Shown: positions 42,707 through 50,969, counted from the first letter of the stretch. The stretch: 63,625 nucleotides of DNA from JAKFEW01 sp036675505 (GCA_036675505.1 JAKFEW010000091.1:1-63625), one strand, 5' to 3'. A program made the numbers and translations. The notes: generated by a model from the sequence alone, not told the origin.

Positions 42707-42946
42707 ATGAATCGTGTTGCGGCTCACGCTGTCTTCGAAGAGTCCTTGCTGCCATCCGGTGCCCCCGACGACCTGCTCATGCGCATTGGCCCCGACGGCC
42801 GGGTGCAGGCCTTCTACCACCTCGGCCTCGGCGTCGACATCAACGACCTCCTCGTCACCGACGACGACCACCTCTGGGTCGCCTCGCCCACCAAGGGCCT
42901 GCTGCACTACCAGTTGCCCGCCGCCCCCGCGCCCGCCGGCCCCTGA
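42707..42946 (+). pseudogene. C-terminal fragment of a propeller-type protein beside the IS
   Basis: About 79 codons from an ATG that is part of the IS target TTCAT (reverse). The segment LLMRIGPDGRVQAFYHLGLG, then NDLLVTDDDHLWVASPTKGLLHYQL, is a final propeller blade, like the blades of the lipoprotein at 37147-38478. Upstream of the other IS end the joined frame meets a TGA after about 10 codons, so no N-terminal part is recoverable here. It is either a relic or a very small gene. Confidence 0.55.
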
Positions 42947-43063
42947 GGCCCGCGCAGGCCCGCTCGCTGCTTCACGTTCGCGCAACGCGCCCGCAGGCTG
43001 GGCGCAACACCCCGGCGGTATGATCGGATCGGTTGGGGAACCGTATCCGAATCGAGCACCGCC

Positions 43064-43252
43064 ATGAAATCGACCCTCCAGCGCCTCGTGCGCGAAGAAG
43101 ACGGCACCTGCTTGACCGACGCGCGCGGCATGTACGGCTGGGTCGCCGCCGCGGGCGTGACCGCCTACTTCCTGGTCGGCCACCGCTTTCCCGAGCTGCT
43201 CGCCTACCTCGATCAGGCGCTGCCGCAGCCGAACCATTACACGGTCAGGTAG
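43064..43252 (+). CDS. Small single-helix protein, faintly Flp-pilin-like
   Basis: 62 residues. A charged N-terminus (MKSTLQRLVREEDGTCLTDA) is followed by one hydrophobic segment (YGWVAAAGVTAYFLVG). The E-E-D-G before a helix recalls class IVb Flp pilins, but the invariant Gly/Glu-Tyr processing site is not convincing. No clear ribosome site. Coding character (GC-rich third positions) supports a gene. Confidence 0.5.
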   Translation: MKSTLQRLVREEDGTCLTDARGMYGWVAAAGVTAYFLVGHRFPELLAYLDQALPQPNHYTVR

Positions 43253-43287
43253 GCCCGCTCGACCGCCCAAATCCAGGCAGGACGCGG

Positions 43288-43293
43288 TATAAT
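43288..43293 (+). promoter_or_regulatory. -10 box of recO (leaderless type)
   Basis: Consensus TATAAT ending 5 nt before the recO GTG at 43299. There is no room for a Shine-Dalgarno leader if this is used. Confidence 0.5.
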
Positions 43294-43298
43294 AAGGT

Positions 43299-44072
43299 GT
43301 GTCCGACAACCGCCTGACCACCGTCACCGCCTTCGTCCTGCGCCACCATGTGCTCGGCGAGGCCGACAAGATCCTCGTGCTCCTGACCCAGGAGGACGGG
43401 CTGCGCCGCGTCGTCGCGAAGGGCCTGCGCAAGGCCAACAACCGCATCGGCGGGCGGCTCGAGGCCTTCCGCGAGTGCCAGGTCATCCTCGCGAAGGGGC
43501 GCAACCTCGACGTGGTCACCCAGGTCGACTCGCTGCGCCGCTTCCCGGGCGTGTCCCAGGACTACGACGCGCTGGCCTGCGGCATGGCGGCTTCCGAGCT
43601 GCTGATGGCCTTCCTGGAAGAGGGCGATCCGGCGCCCGAGGCCTACGCGCTCTTCGCCGAGCTGCTCGGCGAGCTCGGGCCGGGCGCGCCCGCGGAGGTG
43701 CTGCTCACGGCCTTCGAGCTGCAGCTGCTCGACGTGCTCGGCTACCGCCCGCAGCTCGACACCTGCATGGCCTGCGATCGCCCGATCGAGTGGGCCTACG
43801 ACGTCGCCGGCCTGCACATCGAGGGCGGCTCGGCGATCTGCGTCCACTGCGAGGGGCTGGTCAGCGGCCGCGTGCGCAAGCTCTCGGGCGGCGCCTGGGC
43901 GCTCATGAACAAGCTGCAGGAGACGCCGCTCAGCGAGGCCCGCCAGGTCGACGCCCAGCCCGGCGTGCTCGGCAACTGCCGCCACGCGCTCAAGGAATAC
44001 CTGAGCTTCCGCGCCGAGCGCGAGCTCAAGGCCCAGGGCATGTTCGACTGGCAGCCCGCCCCGCGCGCCTGA
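43299..44072 (+). CDS. recO: DNA repair protein RecO
   Basis: 257 residues. N-terminal OB fold: TTVTAFVLRHHVLGEADKIL, LTQEDGLRRVVAKGLRK, and LEAFRECQVILAKGRNLDVVTQ. A four-cysteine zinc site follows (CMACDRPIEW near 158 and CVHCEG near 185), then a helical end with NCRHALKEYLSFRAERELKA. RecO loads RecA with RecR in gap repair. Start GTG 43299. Confidence 0.93.
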   Translation: MSDNRLTTVTAFVLRHHVLGEADKILVLLTQEDGLRRVVAKGLRKANNRIGGRLEAFRECQVILAKGRNLDVVTQVDSLRRFPGVSQDYDALACGMAASELLMAFLEEGDPAPEAYALFAELLGELGPGAPAEVLLTAFELQLLDVLGYRPQLDTCMACDRPIEWAYDVAGLHIEGGSAICVHCEGLVSGRVRKLSGGAWALMNKLQETPLSEARQVDAQPGVLGNCRHALKEYLSFRAERELKAQGMFDWQPAPRA

Positions 44073-44282
44073 ATATTCGATAAACCTGCCATAACCTTTT
44101 CATAATCTATCCTTAAATCGATCATGCGGACTGCGCGGTACGGTAAAGGGGATGGGAACGGCATTGTCGTTCTTCCGTCAGGTTAAGATCAGGGTAATCC
44201 AATTAACCCCTGGATAAACAGGCCGCCCGGCCAGCCGGCCCCCTGATCCGCTCGCGAGCTGGCAACCCTCGGGAGTCCCCTC

Positions 44283-44765
44283 ATGCGCAAGCTGATCGCG
44301 GCGGCAACCGCGTCCCTCCTCGTGGCGGGCTGTGGCACCGCTCATATGGCCAAGGCCCCGGTCCGTCAGGGCCAGACCGCCCAGGCCGCCAAGGCGAAGG
44401 CGAACGACGCCTTCCTCCGGATCACCTACATCACGGCGAACGGCCTGATGGGCACGTCGTTCACGGCGCCGCCGAACTACCAGGTGCGGCTGCGCGCCTA
44501 CACCACCGCCGACTGGAACGCCCAGCTCGACTGGAACTGGCGCGCCTTCGGCCCGATCTTCGGCTTCAACGACTCGGCCACCTGGACCACGCCTTCGTTC
44601 GACGGCACCTACACGGTCGACGTGCAGGTGCGCAACCGCGACAACGGCTGGGACTGGAAGACGCTGTACTTCCGGGTCCAGAAGAACGCCAAGCTGGCCG
44701 AGGCCGAGCTCGACGAGGCCGACAAGGCCGCGGCCGAGGGCCCGGTGACCCGCGACAAGCAGTAG
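44283..44765 (+). CDS. Small lipoprotein with Ig-like beta domain
   Basis: 160 residues. Lipobox ASLLVAGCG at residue 17. Residues 40-135 read as an Ig/FN3-like beta sandwich (AFLRITYITANGLMG, NYQVRLRAYTTADWNAQLDWNW, FDGTYTVDVQVRNRDNGWDW), a fold often used for carbohydrate or protein binding. The 210 bp upstream are AT-richer than the rest of the region (for example TTTTCATAATCTATCC near 44097 and GGTTAAGATCAGGGTAAT near 44181) and probably hold its promoter. It is followed by a 12-bp-stem hairpin. Confidence 0.75.
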   Translation: MRKLIAAATASLLVAGCGTAHMAKAPVRQGQTAQAAKAKANDAFLRITYITANGLMGTSFTAPPNYQVRLRAYTTADWNAQLDWNWRAFGPIFGFNDSATWTTPSFDGTYTVDVQVRNRDNGWDWKTLYFRVQKNAKLAEAELDEADKAAAEGPVTRDKQ

Positions 44766-44780
44766 CTCCGACCCACCTGG

Positions 44781-44807
44781 CGAGGCCCCGGCGATGCCGG
44801 GGCCTCG
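44781..44807. terminator. Hairpin after the Ig-like lipoprotein gene
   Basis: Perfect 12-bp stem CGAGGCCCCGGC/GCCGGGGCCTCG with a 3-nt loop, 15 nt after the stop. No T-run follows. Confidence 0.6.
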
Positions 44808-44920
44808 TCGCATGAAATCCCCCGCGCCCTTGTTGGGGCTGCGCGACCTCGGCTGTAATCTGGACTCCGCGACCTCGCGTCGCCACCAAGCCCCCAGAGC
44901 CAATGAGGAGGAGAATCCAG

Positions 44921-45388
44921 ATGGCACTCACGCGTTGGGAACCGCTCGCGGAGATGGAGTCGATGCGCCGGGCGATGGACCGGGTGTTCGAGCAGTTCGG
45001 CGGCGGCCGAATGCTCGGCGGCCTGCCGTCGCTCGAAGGCGGGCGAGGCTTCGCGCCTAGTATCGAGGTCTATGCGACCGACAACGAGGTGGTGGTCTCG
45101 GCCGAGCTGCCCGGGATCGGGCCGGACGACGTGACCGTGGAGATCACCGACGAGGCCGTGCACCTCACCGGCGAGCTCAAGAAGGAGTCCGAGATCAAGG
45201 AAGACAACTACTACCGCACCGAGCGGCAGTACGGCCACTTCGAGCGGGTCGTGCCCTTGCCCAACCGGATCAAGGACGACCAGGCCAAGGCCAGCTTCAA
45301 GAACGGCGTGCTGACCATCCGCGCGCCCTTCGCCGAGCCGGTCAAGAAGCCCCAGTCGCGCAAGCTCTCGATCGACCAGGGCGGCTAG
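44921..45388 (+). CDS. Hsp20/alpha-crystallin small heat-shock protein
   Basis: 155 residues. N-terminus MALTRWEPLAEMESMRRAMDR and the alpha-crystallin domain at 48-140: PSIEVYATDNEVVVSAELPGI, VHLTGELKKE, RTERQYGHFERVVPLP, and the A-x-x-x-N-G-V-L motif as ASFKNGVLTIRAP. ATP-independent holdase. Ribosome site GAGGAGGAG. The stop overlaps the stop of the convergent SDR gene by 4 bp. Confidence 0.95.
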   Translation: MALTRWEPLAEMESMRRAMDRVFEQFGGGRMLGGLPSLEGGRGFAPSIEVYATDNEVVVSAELPGIGPDDVTVEITDEAVHLTGELKKESEIKEDNYYRTERQYGHFERVVPLPNRIKDDQAKASFKNGVLTIRAPFAEPVKKPQSRKLSIDQGG

Positions 45389-46149
45389 TCGAGCACCCGC
45401 GCGTCGTTGACGACCAGCCGCGCGCCGTTGATCGCGGCCGGGCACGTCACGAAGAACGCGACGGCCTCGGCCACCTCCTCGACGCTGGGCAGGCGGCCGG
45501 CAGGCAGGCTGGCCGCGACCTGCTCGACCACGCGCGGGTCGAGGTCCGCGTTGAGGCCGGTCGCCATCATGGTCGGCAGCACGCAGTTCGAGGCCACGCC
45601 GTACGCGGCGTTCTCGGCGGCCCAGGAGCGCGCGAGCGAGGCGAGGTAAGCCTTCTCCGCCGCGTAGGCCGCGAGCCCGAGCGGCGGGCTGCCGACCAGC
45701 GCGTCCGAGAGCACGGTCACGAGGCGCCCGCCGCGCCGCTTGCGGAAGAGCGCGAGCGCGCGGTGGCTGAGCGCGACGACCGGCGCGACGTTGAGCGCGA
45801 AGCCGGCCGCGAGCTCGGCGGCCGTCAGCTTGTGGGCCGGCTTGCGCAGCAGGCCGCCCACGGCGTTGTTCACGAGCACGTCCGGCGCGAGCCGGTCGAG
45901 CGTCGCGAGGAAGGCCTGCAGCGAGGCCTCGTCCGCGAAGTCGAGCGGGTGCGCGTGCACGTTCGGGTGCGCCGCGGTGAGCGCCGCCGCCGCCGCCGCC
46001 GAGCGGTGGAAGGTGAAGTGCACGAGGTTGCTGGGATCAACCGCGAGGCGGCGGGTGATCGCCGCCCCCAGCCCAGAAGCGCCGCCCGTCACGACGATCG
46101 TGCGCGTCGGCGCGGCCTCACTGCCCGCGGGCAAGTCGCTCTTCGTCAC
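45385..46149 (-). CDS. SDR-family (3-oxoacyl-ACP reductase-like) oxidoreductase
   Basis: 254 residues. TGGASGLG at 21-28, NNAVGG at 94-99, N120, S148, Y162 and K166 complete the classical SDR catalytic set. Best matched to FabG-like reductases. The ATG overlaps the MaoC stop (ATGA), so ACP, MaoC and SDR are made from one mRNA, and it probably reduces an ACP-bound acyl group. Confidence 0.88.
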   Translation of the reverse strand: MTKSDLPAGSEAAPTRTIVVTGGASGLGAAITRRLAVDPSNLVHFTFHRSAAAAAALTAAHPNVHAHPLDFADEASLQAFLATLDRLAPDVLVNNAVGGLLRKPAHKLTAAELAAGFALNVAPVVALSHRALALFRKRRGGRLVTVLSDALVGSPPLGLAAYAAEKAYLASLARSWAAENAAYGVASNCVLPTMMATGLNADLDPRVVEQVAASLPAGRLPSVEEVAEAVAFFVTCPAAINGARLVVNDARVLD

Positions 46150-46541
46150 AGCAGGCCGACCTGCAGGCGGCCGGTCGCCACCTTCTCGCCGGCCGCGTTC
46201 GCGAACACGAACGCGAGCTCGAGCGCCCGCGCGCCCGCCGAATGGTGCGCGACCGTGGCCTCGAAATCGAGCGCGTCGCCCAGATACACAGGGCGCCGGA
46301 AGCGGATCTCCTGCTTGTGCAACACCACCTCGCGCGTCGGCAGGCCCTCGCCCACGAAGTGGGACAGGAAGCCCGCCAGGATGTTGCCGTGCATCACGCG
46401 CCCGGCGAAGCCCTTCGCGCGGGCGAAGTCCTCGTCGGTGTGCAGCGGGTTGCGATCGCCGAAGGTCGCGAGGAAGCCTTCGTACACGGCCTCGCTCACC
46501 ACGTAGCGCCGCGCGAACGTCGCGCCGACCGCGAACGCCAT
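46146..46541 (-). CDS. MaoC-like hot-dog dehydratase/hydratase
   Basis: 131 residues with the hydratase-2 motif: D29 and H34 in FGDRNPLHTD, followed by VMHGNILAGFLSHFVG. Acts on 3-hydroxyacyl/2-enoyl thioesters. Encoded between ACP (4 bp upstream) and SDR (overlapping). Confidence 0.9.
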   Translation of the reverse strand: MAFAVGATFARRYVVSEAVYEGFLATFGDRNPLHTDEDFARAKGFAGRVMHGNILAGFLSHFVGEGLPTREVVLHKQEIRFRRPVYLGDALDFEATVAHHSAGARALELAFVFANAAGEKVATGRLQVGLL

Positions 46542-46545
46542 CGGC

Positions 46546-46788
46546 TCAGGCCGTCTTCTCGACGATGCGCTCGCACATCTGCCCGACGTTCTGCAGCGCC
46601 TGCACCTCGCCGAGCGTGAACTTGACGCCGAAGCGCTTCTCGATCGCGACGACGAGCTCGATGTGCGTGAGCGAGTCCCAGTCCTCGACGTCGCGCGCGG
46701 TGGTCGCGGGGCCGAGCTTGATGCCCGGGTCGCCGAGCACGTCGATGAAGACGGCGTTCACCGCTTCGAGGACTTCGTCGATGGTCAT
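46546..46788 (-). CDS. Acyl carrier protein
   Basis: 80 residues with the phosphopantetheine site DWDSLTHIEL (S39). The rest (EKRFGVKFTLGEVQALQNVGQM) is usual for discrete ACPs in secondary or surface-glycan pathways. The FkbH-like gene diverges 102 bp away and probably loads this carrier. Confidence 0.92.
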   Translation of the reverse strand: MTIDEVLEAVNAVFIDVLGDPGIKLGPATTARDVEDWDSLTHIELVVAIEKRFGVKFTLGEVQALQNVGQMCERIVEKTA

Positions 46789-46872
46789 GCCGGGCTCCGA
46801 TCTCGCGGGGGCGCAGCCTTTGATAACCGCGCCGGACGCCCGCTTGTCAAGGTCCGGGCCGCGGGTCGTGGG

Positions 46873-46878
46873 TACAAT
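46873..46878 (+). promoter_or_regulatory. -10 box of the FkbH-like gene
   Basis: TACAAT, 12 nt before the ATG at 46891, in the divergent ACP/FkbH region. Confidence 0.4.
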
Positions 46879-46890
46879 TCCCCAAGCGCC

Positions 46891-48648
46891 ATGGACTTCA
46901 CCACGCTCAGGAAGAATCTGAAAAAGGACTTCGCCGGCCTGCCCGAGGTCCGGCTGGCCGTGCTGGGCGATGCGCCCACCCAGTGGCTCGCCCAGGCCAT
47001 CCGCGGGCTCGGCCACGCCCAGGGGCTCGACGTGCGCGTGTTCGACGCCGACATCGACCAGCTCGAGACCCAGATCCTCGACCCGGCCTCGCCGCTCTGG
47101 GCGTTCGGCCCGCGCCACGTCGTGCTCTACCCGGCCGTCGAGACCTTCCTCGCGCGCTTCGCGGCCCAGCCCCAGGCCGGGCGCGCGGGCGCGGGCGAGG
47201 CGGCCGTCGAGCGGCTGGTCGCGCTCTGGCGCGCGGTCGCCGCACAAGCGCCCGGCACCCGCGTGATCCAGCTGAACTTCCAGGAGGTCGACGACGGCGT
47301 CTGGGGCGGCTACGCCAACAAGACGGCCGCCTCGTCCCGCTACCAGCTGCGCAAGGCCAACCTCCTGCTCATGGAGGCCGCGATGGCGCATGGGCACGTG
47401 CTGGTCGCCGACCTGGCCGCCTTGCAGGCGCGCACCGGCCGGGCGGCGCTGTTCGACCCCAGGCTCTACTACGGCGCCCACATGACGCTCGCGTTCGAGG
47501 CCCTGCCGGCGGTCGCGGGGCTGGTGCTGGCTTGCGCGGGCGCGGCGGACGGGCGGGTGCGCAAGGCCCTCGTGATGGACCTCGACGACACGCTCTGGGG
47601 CGGCATCGTGGGCGAGGACGGCATCGAGCACCTCGCGCTCGGGCCGACCGGCGTCGGCCAGGCCTTCCGCGACGTGCAGGTCTGGGCCCGCCAGCTCAAG
47701 CAGCGCGGCGTGCTGCTCGCGGTGGCGAGCAAGAACGACGACGCGCTCGCGCGCGAGGTCTTCGAGCGCCACCCCGAGATGGTGCTCAGGCTCGACGACC
47801 TCGCGGCCTTCAGGGCCAACTGGGAGACCAAGGTCGACAACCTGCGCGCGATCCGCGCGGCGCTGAACGTGGGCTTCGATGCCCTGGTCTTCCTCGACGA
47901 CAACCCGTTCGAGCGCGCCATGGTGCGCGAGCTGCTGCCGGACGTCCTGGTGCCCGAGCTGCCCGCCGACCCGGGCGAGCGGCCGGCGTTCCTCGCAGCC
48001 CTCGACCTCTTCGAGACCGCGAGCCACGCGGCCGACGACGGCGAGCGGACCGTGCGCATCCAGGCGGCCCAGGCGGCCGAGGCGACGCGCGGCCGCTACG
48101 ACTCGGTCGAGGCGTTCCTCGCGAGCCTGTCGATGGAAGCCGAGGTCGCGCCGGTCGGGCCGCTCACGGTGCCGCGCGTCGCGCAGCTCACCCAACGCTC
48201 GAACCAGTTCAACCTGCGCACGGTGCGCTACGACGAGGCCGCGATCAGCCGGCTCATGGCCTCGCCCGGCCACCTGACGCTCACCTTCACGCTGCGCGAC
48301 GTGCACGTCGACCACGGCCTGGTGGGCGTGGTGATCCTGGCGCGGCGCTCGCCTGACGCCTGGTTCGTGGACACCTGGCTCATGAGCTGCCGGGTGCTCA
48401 AGCGCGGCATGGAAGACTTCATGCTGGCGGCGGTCGTGGCCGCCGTGCGCGCAGCGGGCGGCACGGCGCTCGCGGCGGAGTTCCTGCCGAGCGGCAAGAA
48501 CGAGCTGGTGAGGGACCTGCTGCCCAGCTTGGGCTTCGCGCCGGCCGGTGAAGGCTGGTCGCTCGCGCTCGCGGACGCCGCGCCGCGGGCCTGCTTGATC
48601 CGCAGCGCGGACGCGGCGGTGCCCGAAACGGGCGGCAGCCCGGCCTAA
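46891..48648 (+). CDS. FkbH-like HAD-IIIC/GNAT acyl-loading protein
   Basis: 585 residues. N-terminal SGNH-like region (FAGLPEVRLAVLGD, LNFQEVDDGVWGG). HAD domain from about 225 with D230-x-D232-x-T (MDLDDTLWGGIVGEDG), AVASKNDDALA and FLDDNPFERAMVRELLP. C-terminal GNAT-like part from about 430 (LTQRSNQFNLRTVRYDEA, DHGLVGVVILARR, LMSCRVLKRGMEDFM). FkbH-type proteins move a glyceryl group from 1,3-bisphosphoglycerate to an ACP, the first step to methoxymalonyl- or other C3 units, or load other acyl groups in glycan modification. The adjacent ACP is the expected partner. Confidence 0.9.
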   Translation: MDFTTLRKNLKKDFAGLPEVRLAVLGDAPTQWLAQAIRGLGHAQGLDVRVFDADIDQLETQILDPASPLWAFGPRHVVLYPAVETFLARFAAQPQAGRAGAGEAAVERLVALWRAVAAQAPGTRVIQLNFQEVDDGVWGGYANKTAASSRYQLRKANLLLMEAAMAHGHVLVADLAALQARTGRAALFDPRLYYGAHMTLAFEALPAVAGLVLACAGAADGRVRKALVMDLDDTLWGGIVGEDGIEHLALGPTGVGQAFRDVQVWARQLKQRGVLLAVASKNDDALAREVFERHPEMVLRLDDLAAFRANWETKVDNLRAIRAALNVGFDALVFLDDNPFERAMVRELLPDVLVPELPADPGERPAFLAALDLFETASHAADDGERTVRIQAAQAAEATRGRYDSVEAFLASLSMEAEVAPVGPLTVPRVAQLTQRSNQFNLRTVRYDEAAISRLMASPGHLTLTFTLRDVHVDHGLVGVVILARRSPDAWFVDTWLMSCRVLKRGMEDFMLAAVVAAVRAAGGTALAAEFLPSGKNELVRDLLPSLGFAPAGEGWSLALADAAPRACLIRSADAAVPETGGSPA

Positions 48649-48664
48649 CGTCGCTTCGGGCGGG

Positions 48665-48670
48665 TATGAT
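48665..48670 (+). promoter_or_regulatory. -10 box of acyltransferase-3 gene 1 (leaderless type)
   Basis: TATGAT ending 8 nt before the ATG at 48679. Confidence 0.4.
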
Positions 48671-48678
48671 GGCGGCAG

Positions 48679-49800
48679 ATGCTCAAGCCGTCATCACCAG
48701 CCAAGCTGCGGTCACTCAACGCCCTGCGCTTCCTCGCCGCAGCAGCTGTCTTCGGCGCGCACCTGTTCTTCCTGGCGGGGAACCCGAGCACCCAGCCGTT
48801 GTACACGCTATTCCTCGTGAAAGGCGCGAGCGGCGTGACGTTTTTCTTCATTCTGTCCGGGTTCATCCTGGCTTACGGATACCGCGACCGCCTGCTGGGC
48901 GCCCGGCGCGCAGACGATGCGTTGGGTCGCTTCTACCTGGCGCGGTTCGCCCGCATCTATCCCGTTCACCTGCTGACGATCGGCTGCGCCGCCTTGTTGA
49001 GCGGGTTGACGGTATGTCTGTCGCGCGGCCCCGAGCTGCTGGCCAACCTGCTCTTGCTCCACGCCTGGGTGCCGAGCCTGCCGTTCATGGGCGCCTTCAA
49101 CCAGGTCTCCTGGAGCCTCTCGCACGAGGCGTTCTTCTACTTGTTGTTTCCTGTGCTTTTGCCCTTCATCCTGATGAAGCGCCTGACGTTGGTGCTGGCG
49201 GGAGTCGGCCTGCCGGCGCTGGGGTTGCTGGCGATCGCCGTGTTCGCCCCCAGCGATTACCACTACTTCTTTCACCTGTTTCCACCCGTGCGGTTGATCG
49301 AGTTCGTGTCAGGAATGCTGCTGTTCCGCCTCCTGCACGACCACGGGCTGTTGGAAGGCGGAGCCAGTTCGACGGCGAACGCTCAGACGGCTCGCTTCAC
49401 GCTGCTGGAGGTCGGGGCGGTCGCGTTGGTTGGCACGAGCGTCGCGTTGAGCAATTACGTGACGACGAATCTGGCCGCATCGCTGCTCTACATCCCCGCA
49501 TTCTCGGCCGTCATCGCCGTGTTCGCGCTGGCGCGCGGCAAGCTCTCGGCCTGGCTCGCCCACCCGTTCGCGTTTCACCTGGGCGAAATCAGCTACTCAT
49601 TCTATATGTTCCACCTGCTGGTGTTGATCGTGATGGTGCGCCATTTCAGCGCTGTCGGGCCGATTGGCATCATTGTAGGCGGCTTTATGGCCACCCTGGT
49701 GGTGAGCCACCTCTGTTACACCTTCTTCGAAGTTCCGCTGCGGAACCGCATCAACAACTGGCTACCAGTGCGTTACAGAGACCAGGCGCAAGCCGCTTAG
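48679..49800 (+). CDS. Acyltransferase-3 (OafA/YrhL-like) membrane protein (1)
   Basis: 373 residues, 10-11 helices. Motifs of the family: LRSLNALRFLAAAAVFGAHLF with the catalytic His in helix 1, GVTFFFILSGFILAYGYRDR near 52, FYLARFARIYPVHL near 87, SWSLSHEAFFYLLFPVLLPF near 139 and GEISYSFYMFHLLVL near 305. Such proteins O-acetylate surface polysaccharides or lipids. GC content is lower than in flanking genes. The convergent neighbour is a close paralogue. Confidence 0.92.
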   Translation: MLKPSSPAKLRSLNALRFLAAAAVFGAHLFFLAGNPSTQPLYTLFLVKGASGVTFFFILSGFILAYGYRDRLLGARRADDALGRFYLARFARIYPVHLLTIGCAALLSGLTVCLSRGPELLANLLLLHAWVPSLPFMGAFNQVSWSLSHEAFFYLLFPVLLPFILMKRLTLVLAGVGLPALGLLAIAVFAPSDYHYFFHLFPPVRLIEFVSGMLLFRLLHDHGLLEGGASSTANAQTARFTLLEVGAVALVGTSVALSNYVTTNLAASLLYIPAFSAVIAVFALARGKLSAWLAHPFAFHLGEISYSFYMFHLLVLIVMVRHFSAVGPIGIIVGGFMATLVVSHLCYTFFEVPLRNRINNWLPVRYRDQAQAA

Positions 49801-49811
49801 CGGCTCCCCGC

Positions 49812-50963
49812 CTAGGGCGGGCTCGGTCGCTCGGCGTGCAATTCAGGCGAGGGACTCAGAACCGGCCGATCTCGCTTGTCGGTCAGCCACGCGTTGATCT
49901 TCGCTCGCATCGGCAACTCGAAATACCTGTAACAAAGCAAGCTGACAGCCAGGGTCGCCGCAAATGCCGCCAGCGCCATACCATAGGGTCCGAGCGTGCT
50001 GCGGTGCCAATAGGCGACGGTCAAGATCATCAGGTGGAACATGTAGAACGAATAGCTGACTTCCCCCAGGTGAAACCAGAGCGGGCGCGACAGCCAGCGG
50101 GAAACCGCCCCGCCTTCCGAGGCGAAGACGAAAATGGTGAGCGCGAAGGCGGGAACGTAAAGGAGCGACCACTCGAGGTTGCGCGGGACGTAATAGGCGG
50201 AAATAGCCGTCAGGATGATCAATGCCAGGCACATCACCTCGGTGAGCGTGGCCCGGGTGCCTCCGCCAGCTGCCTGAAAACCGCTGCCAACCCGATCGCG
50301 GTGGAGCCTGAAGAGCACGATGCCGGTCATGAACTCAGCGAGCCTGGCCGGCGGGAAGTACATGAACAGAAAGATCGAGGTCGACGGCCAGAGGCACGCC
50401 AAACAGACGAGGCCCGCAAACAAGCCCGCGACCACCGTGACGCCCATGGCACGAGTGGTGTTCAGGAAAAAAGGAAGCAGGAACGGAAACAGGGCGTAAA
50501 AGAAGGCCTCGTGGGCCAGACTCCAGGACGGGCCGTTGAACACGGGGTGAAAAGGCCGAATCGGCAGCCAGCTATGGAGCAGCAAGGTCGAAACGACCAG
50601 CTCGGCCAGGTGGTTGCTGAGCTTCTCGGCGCCCCCCATCACGACGGCGACGGCGAGCGTCAGCGCGTGCACAGGGTAAATCCGGGCGAAACGCGCGATG
50701 AAGAACTGCTTGAGCGCCGTCGCGCGCGAAACGCCCGATGCCAGCAGGCGGTCGTGGTAGGCGTAGGCCAGAATGAACCCGGAAAGAATGAAGAAGAACG
50801 TCACGCCGGCATGGCCGCGACTCAGCAACAGGCCTTGAACCTCGCCGACGACGGGGAAGCCCCGCAGGTACCCCAGGTGGGACACGAACACGGCCACGGC
50901 CGCCCAGAACCGGAGGGCGTTCAAGGCGCGCAGTTTGGGCAGAGGCGAGGGTTCCGGGGTCAC
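49812..50963 (-). CDS. Acyltransferase-3 (OafA/YrhL-like) membrane protein (2)
   Basis: 383 residues, paralogous throughout to the preceding gene (LRALNALRFWAAVAVFVSHL, GVTFFFILSGFILAYAYHDR, SWSLAHEAFFYALFPFLLPF, GEVSYSFYMFHLMIL). Start GTG 50963. A TATAGT box ends 6 nt before it, but the gene also follows the MBOAT gene by 18 bp on the same strand and may be read through from SGNH and MBOAT 3. Lower GC, as for its paralogue. Confidence 0.92.
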   Translation of the reverse strand: MTPEPSPLPKLRALNALRFWAAVAVFVSHLGYLRGFPVVGEVQGLLLSRGHAGVTFFFILSGFILAYAYHDRLLASGVSRATALKQFFIARFARIYPVHALTLAVAVVMGGAEKLSNHLAELVVSTLLLHSWLPIRPFHPVFNGPSWSLAHEAFFYALFPFLLPFFLNTTRAMGVTVVAGLFAGLVCLACLWPSTSIFLFMYFPPARLAEFMTGIVLFRLHRDRVGSGFQAAGGGTRATLTEVMCLALIILTAISAYYVPRNLEWSLLYVPAFALTIFVFASEGGAVSRWLSRPLWFHLGEVSYSFYMFHLMILTVAYWHRSTLGPYGMALAAFAATLAVSLLCYRYFELPMRAKINAWLTDKRDRPVLSPSPELHAERPSPP

Positions 50964-50969
50964 ACCGGC

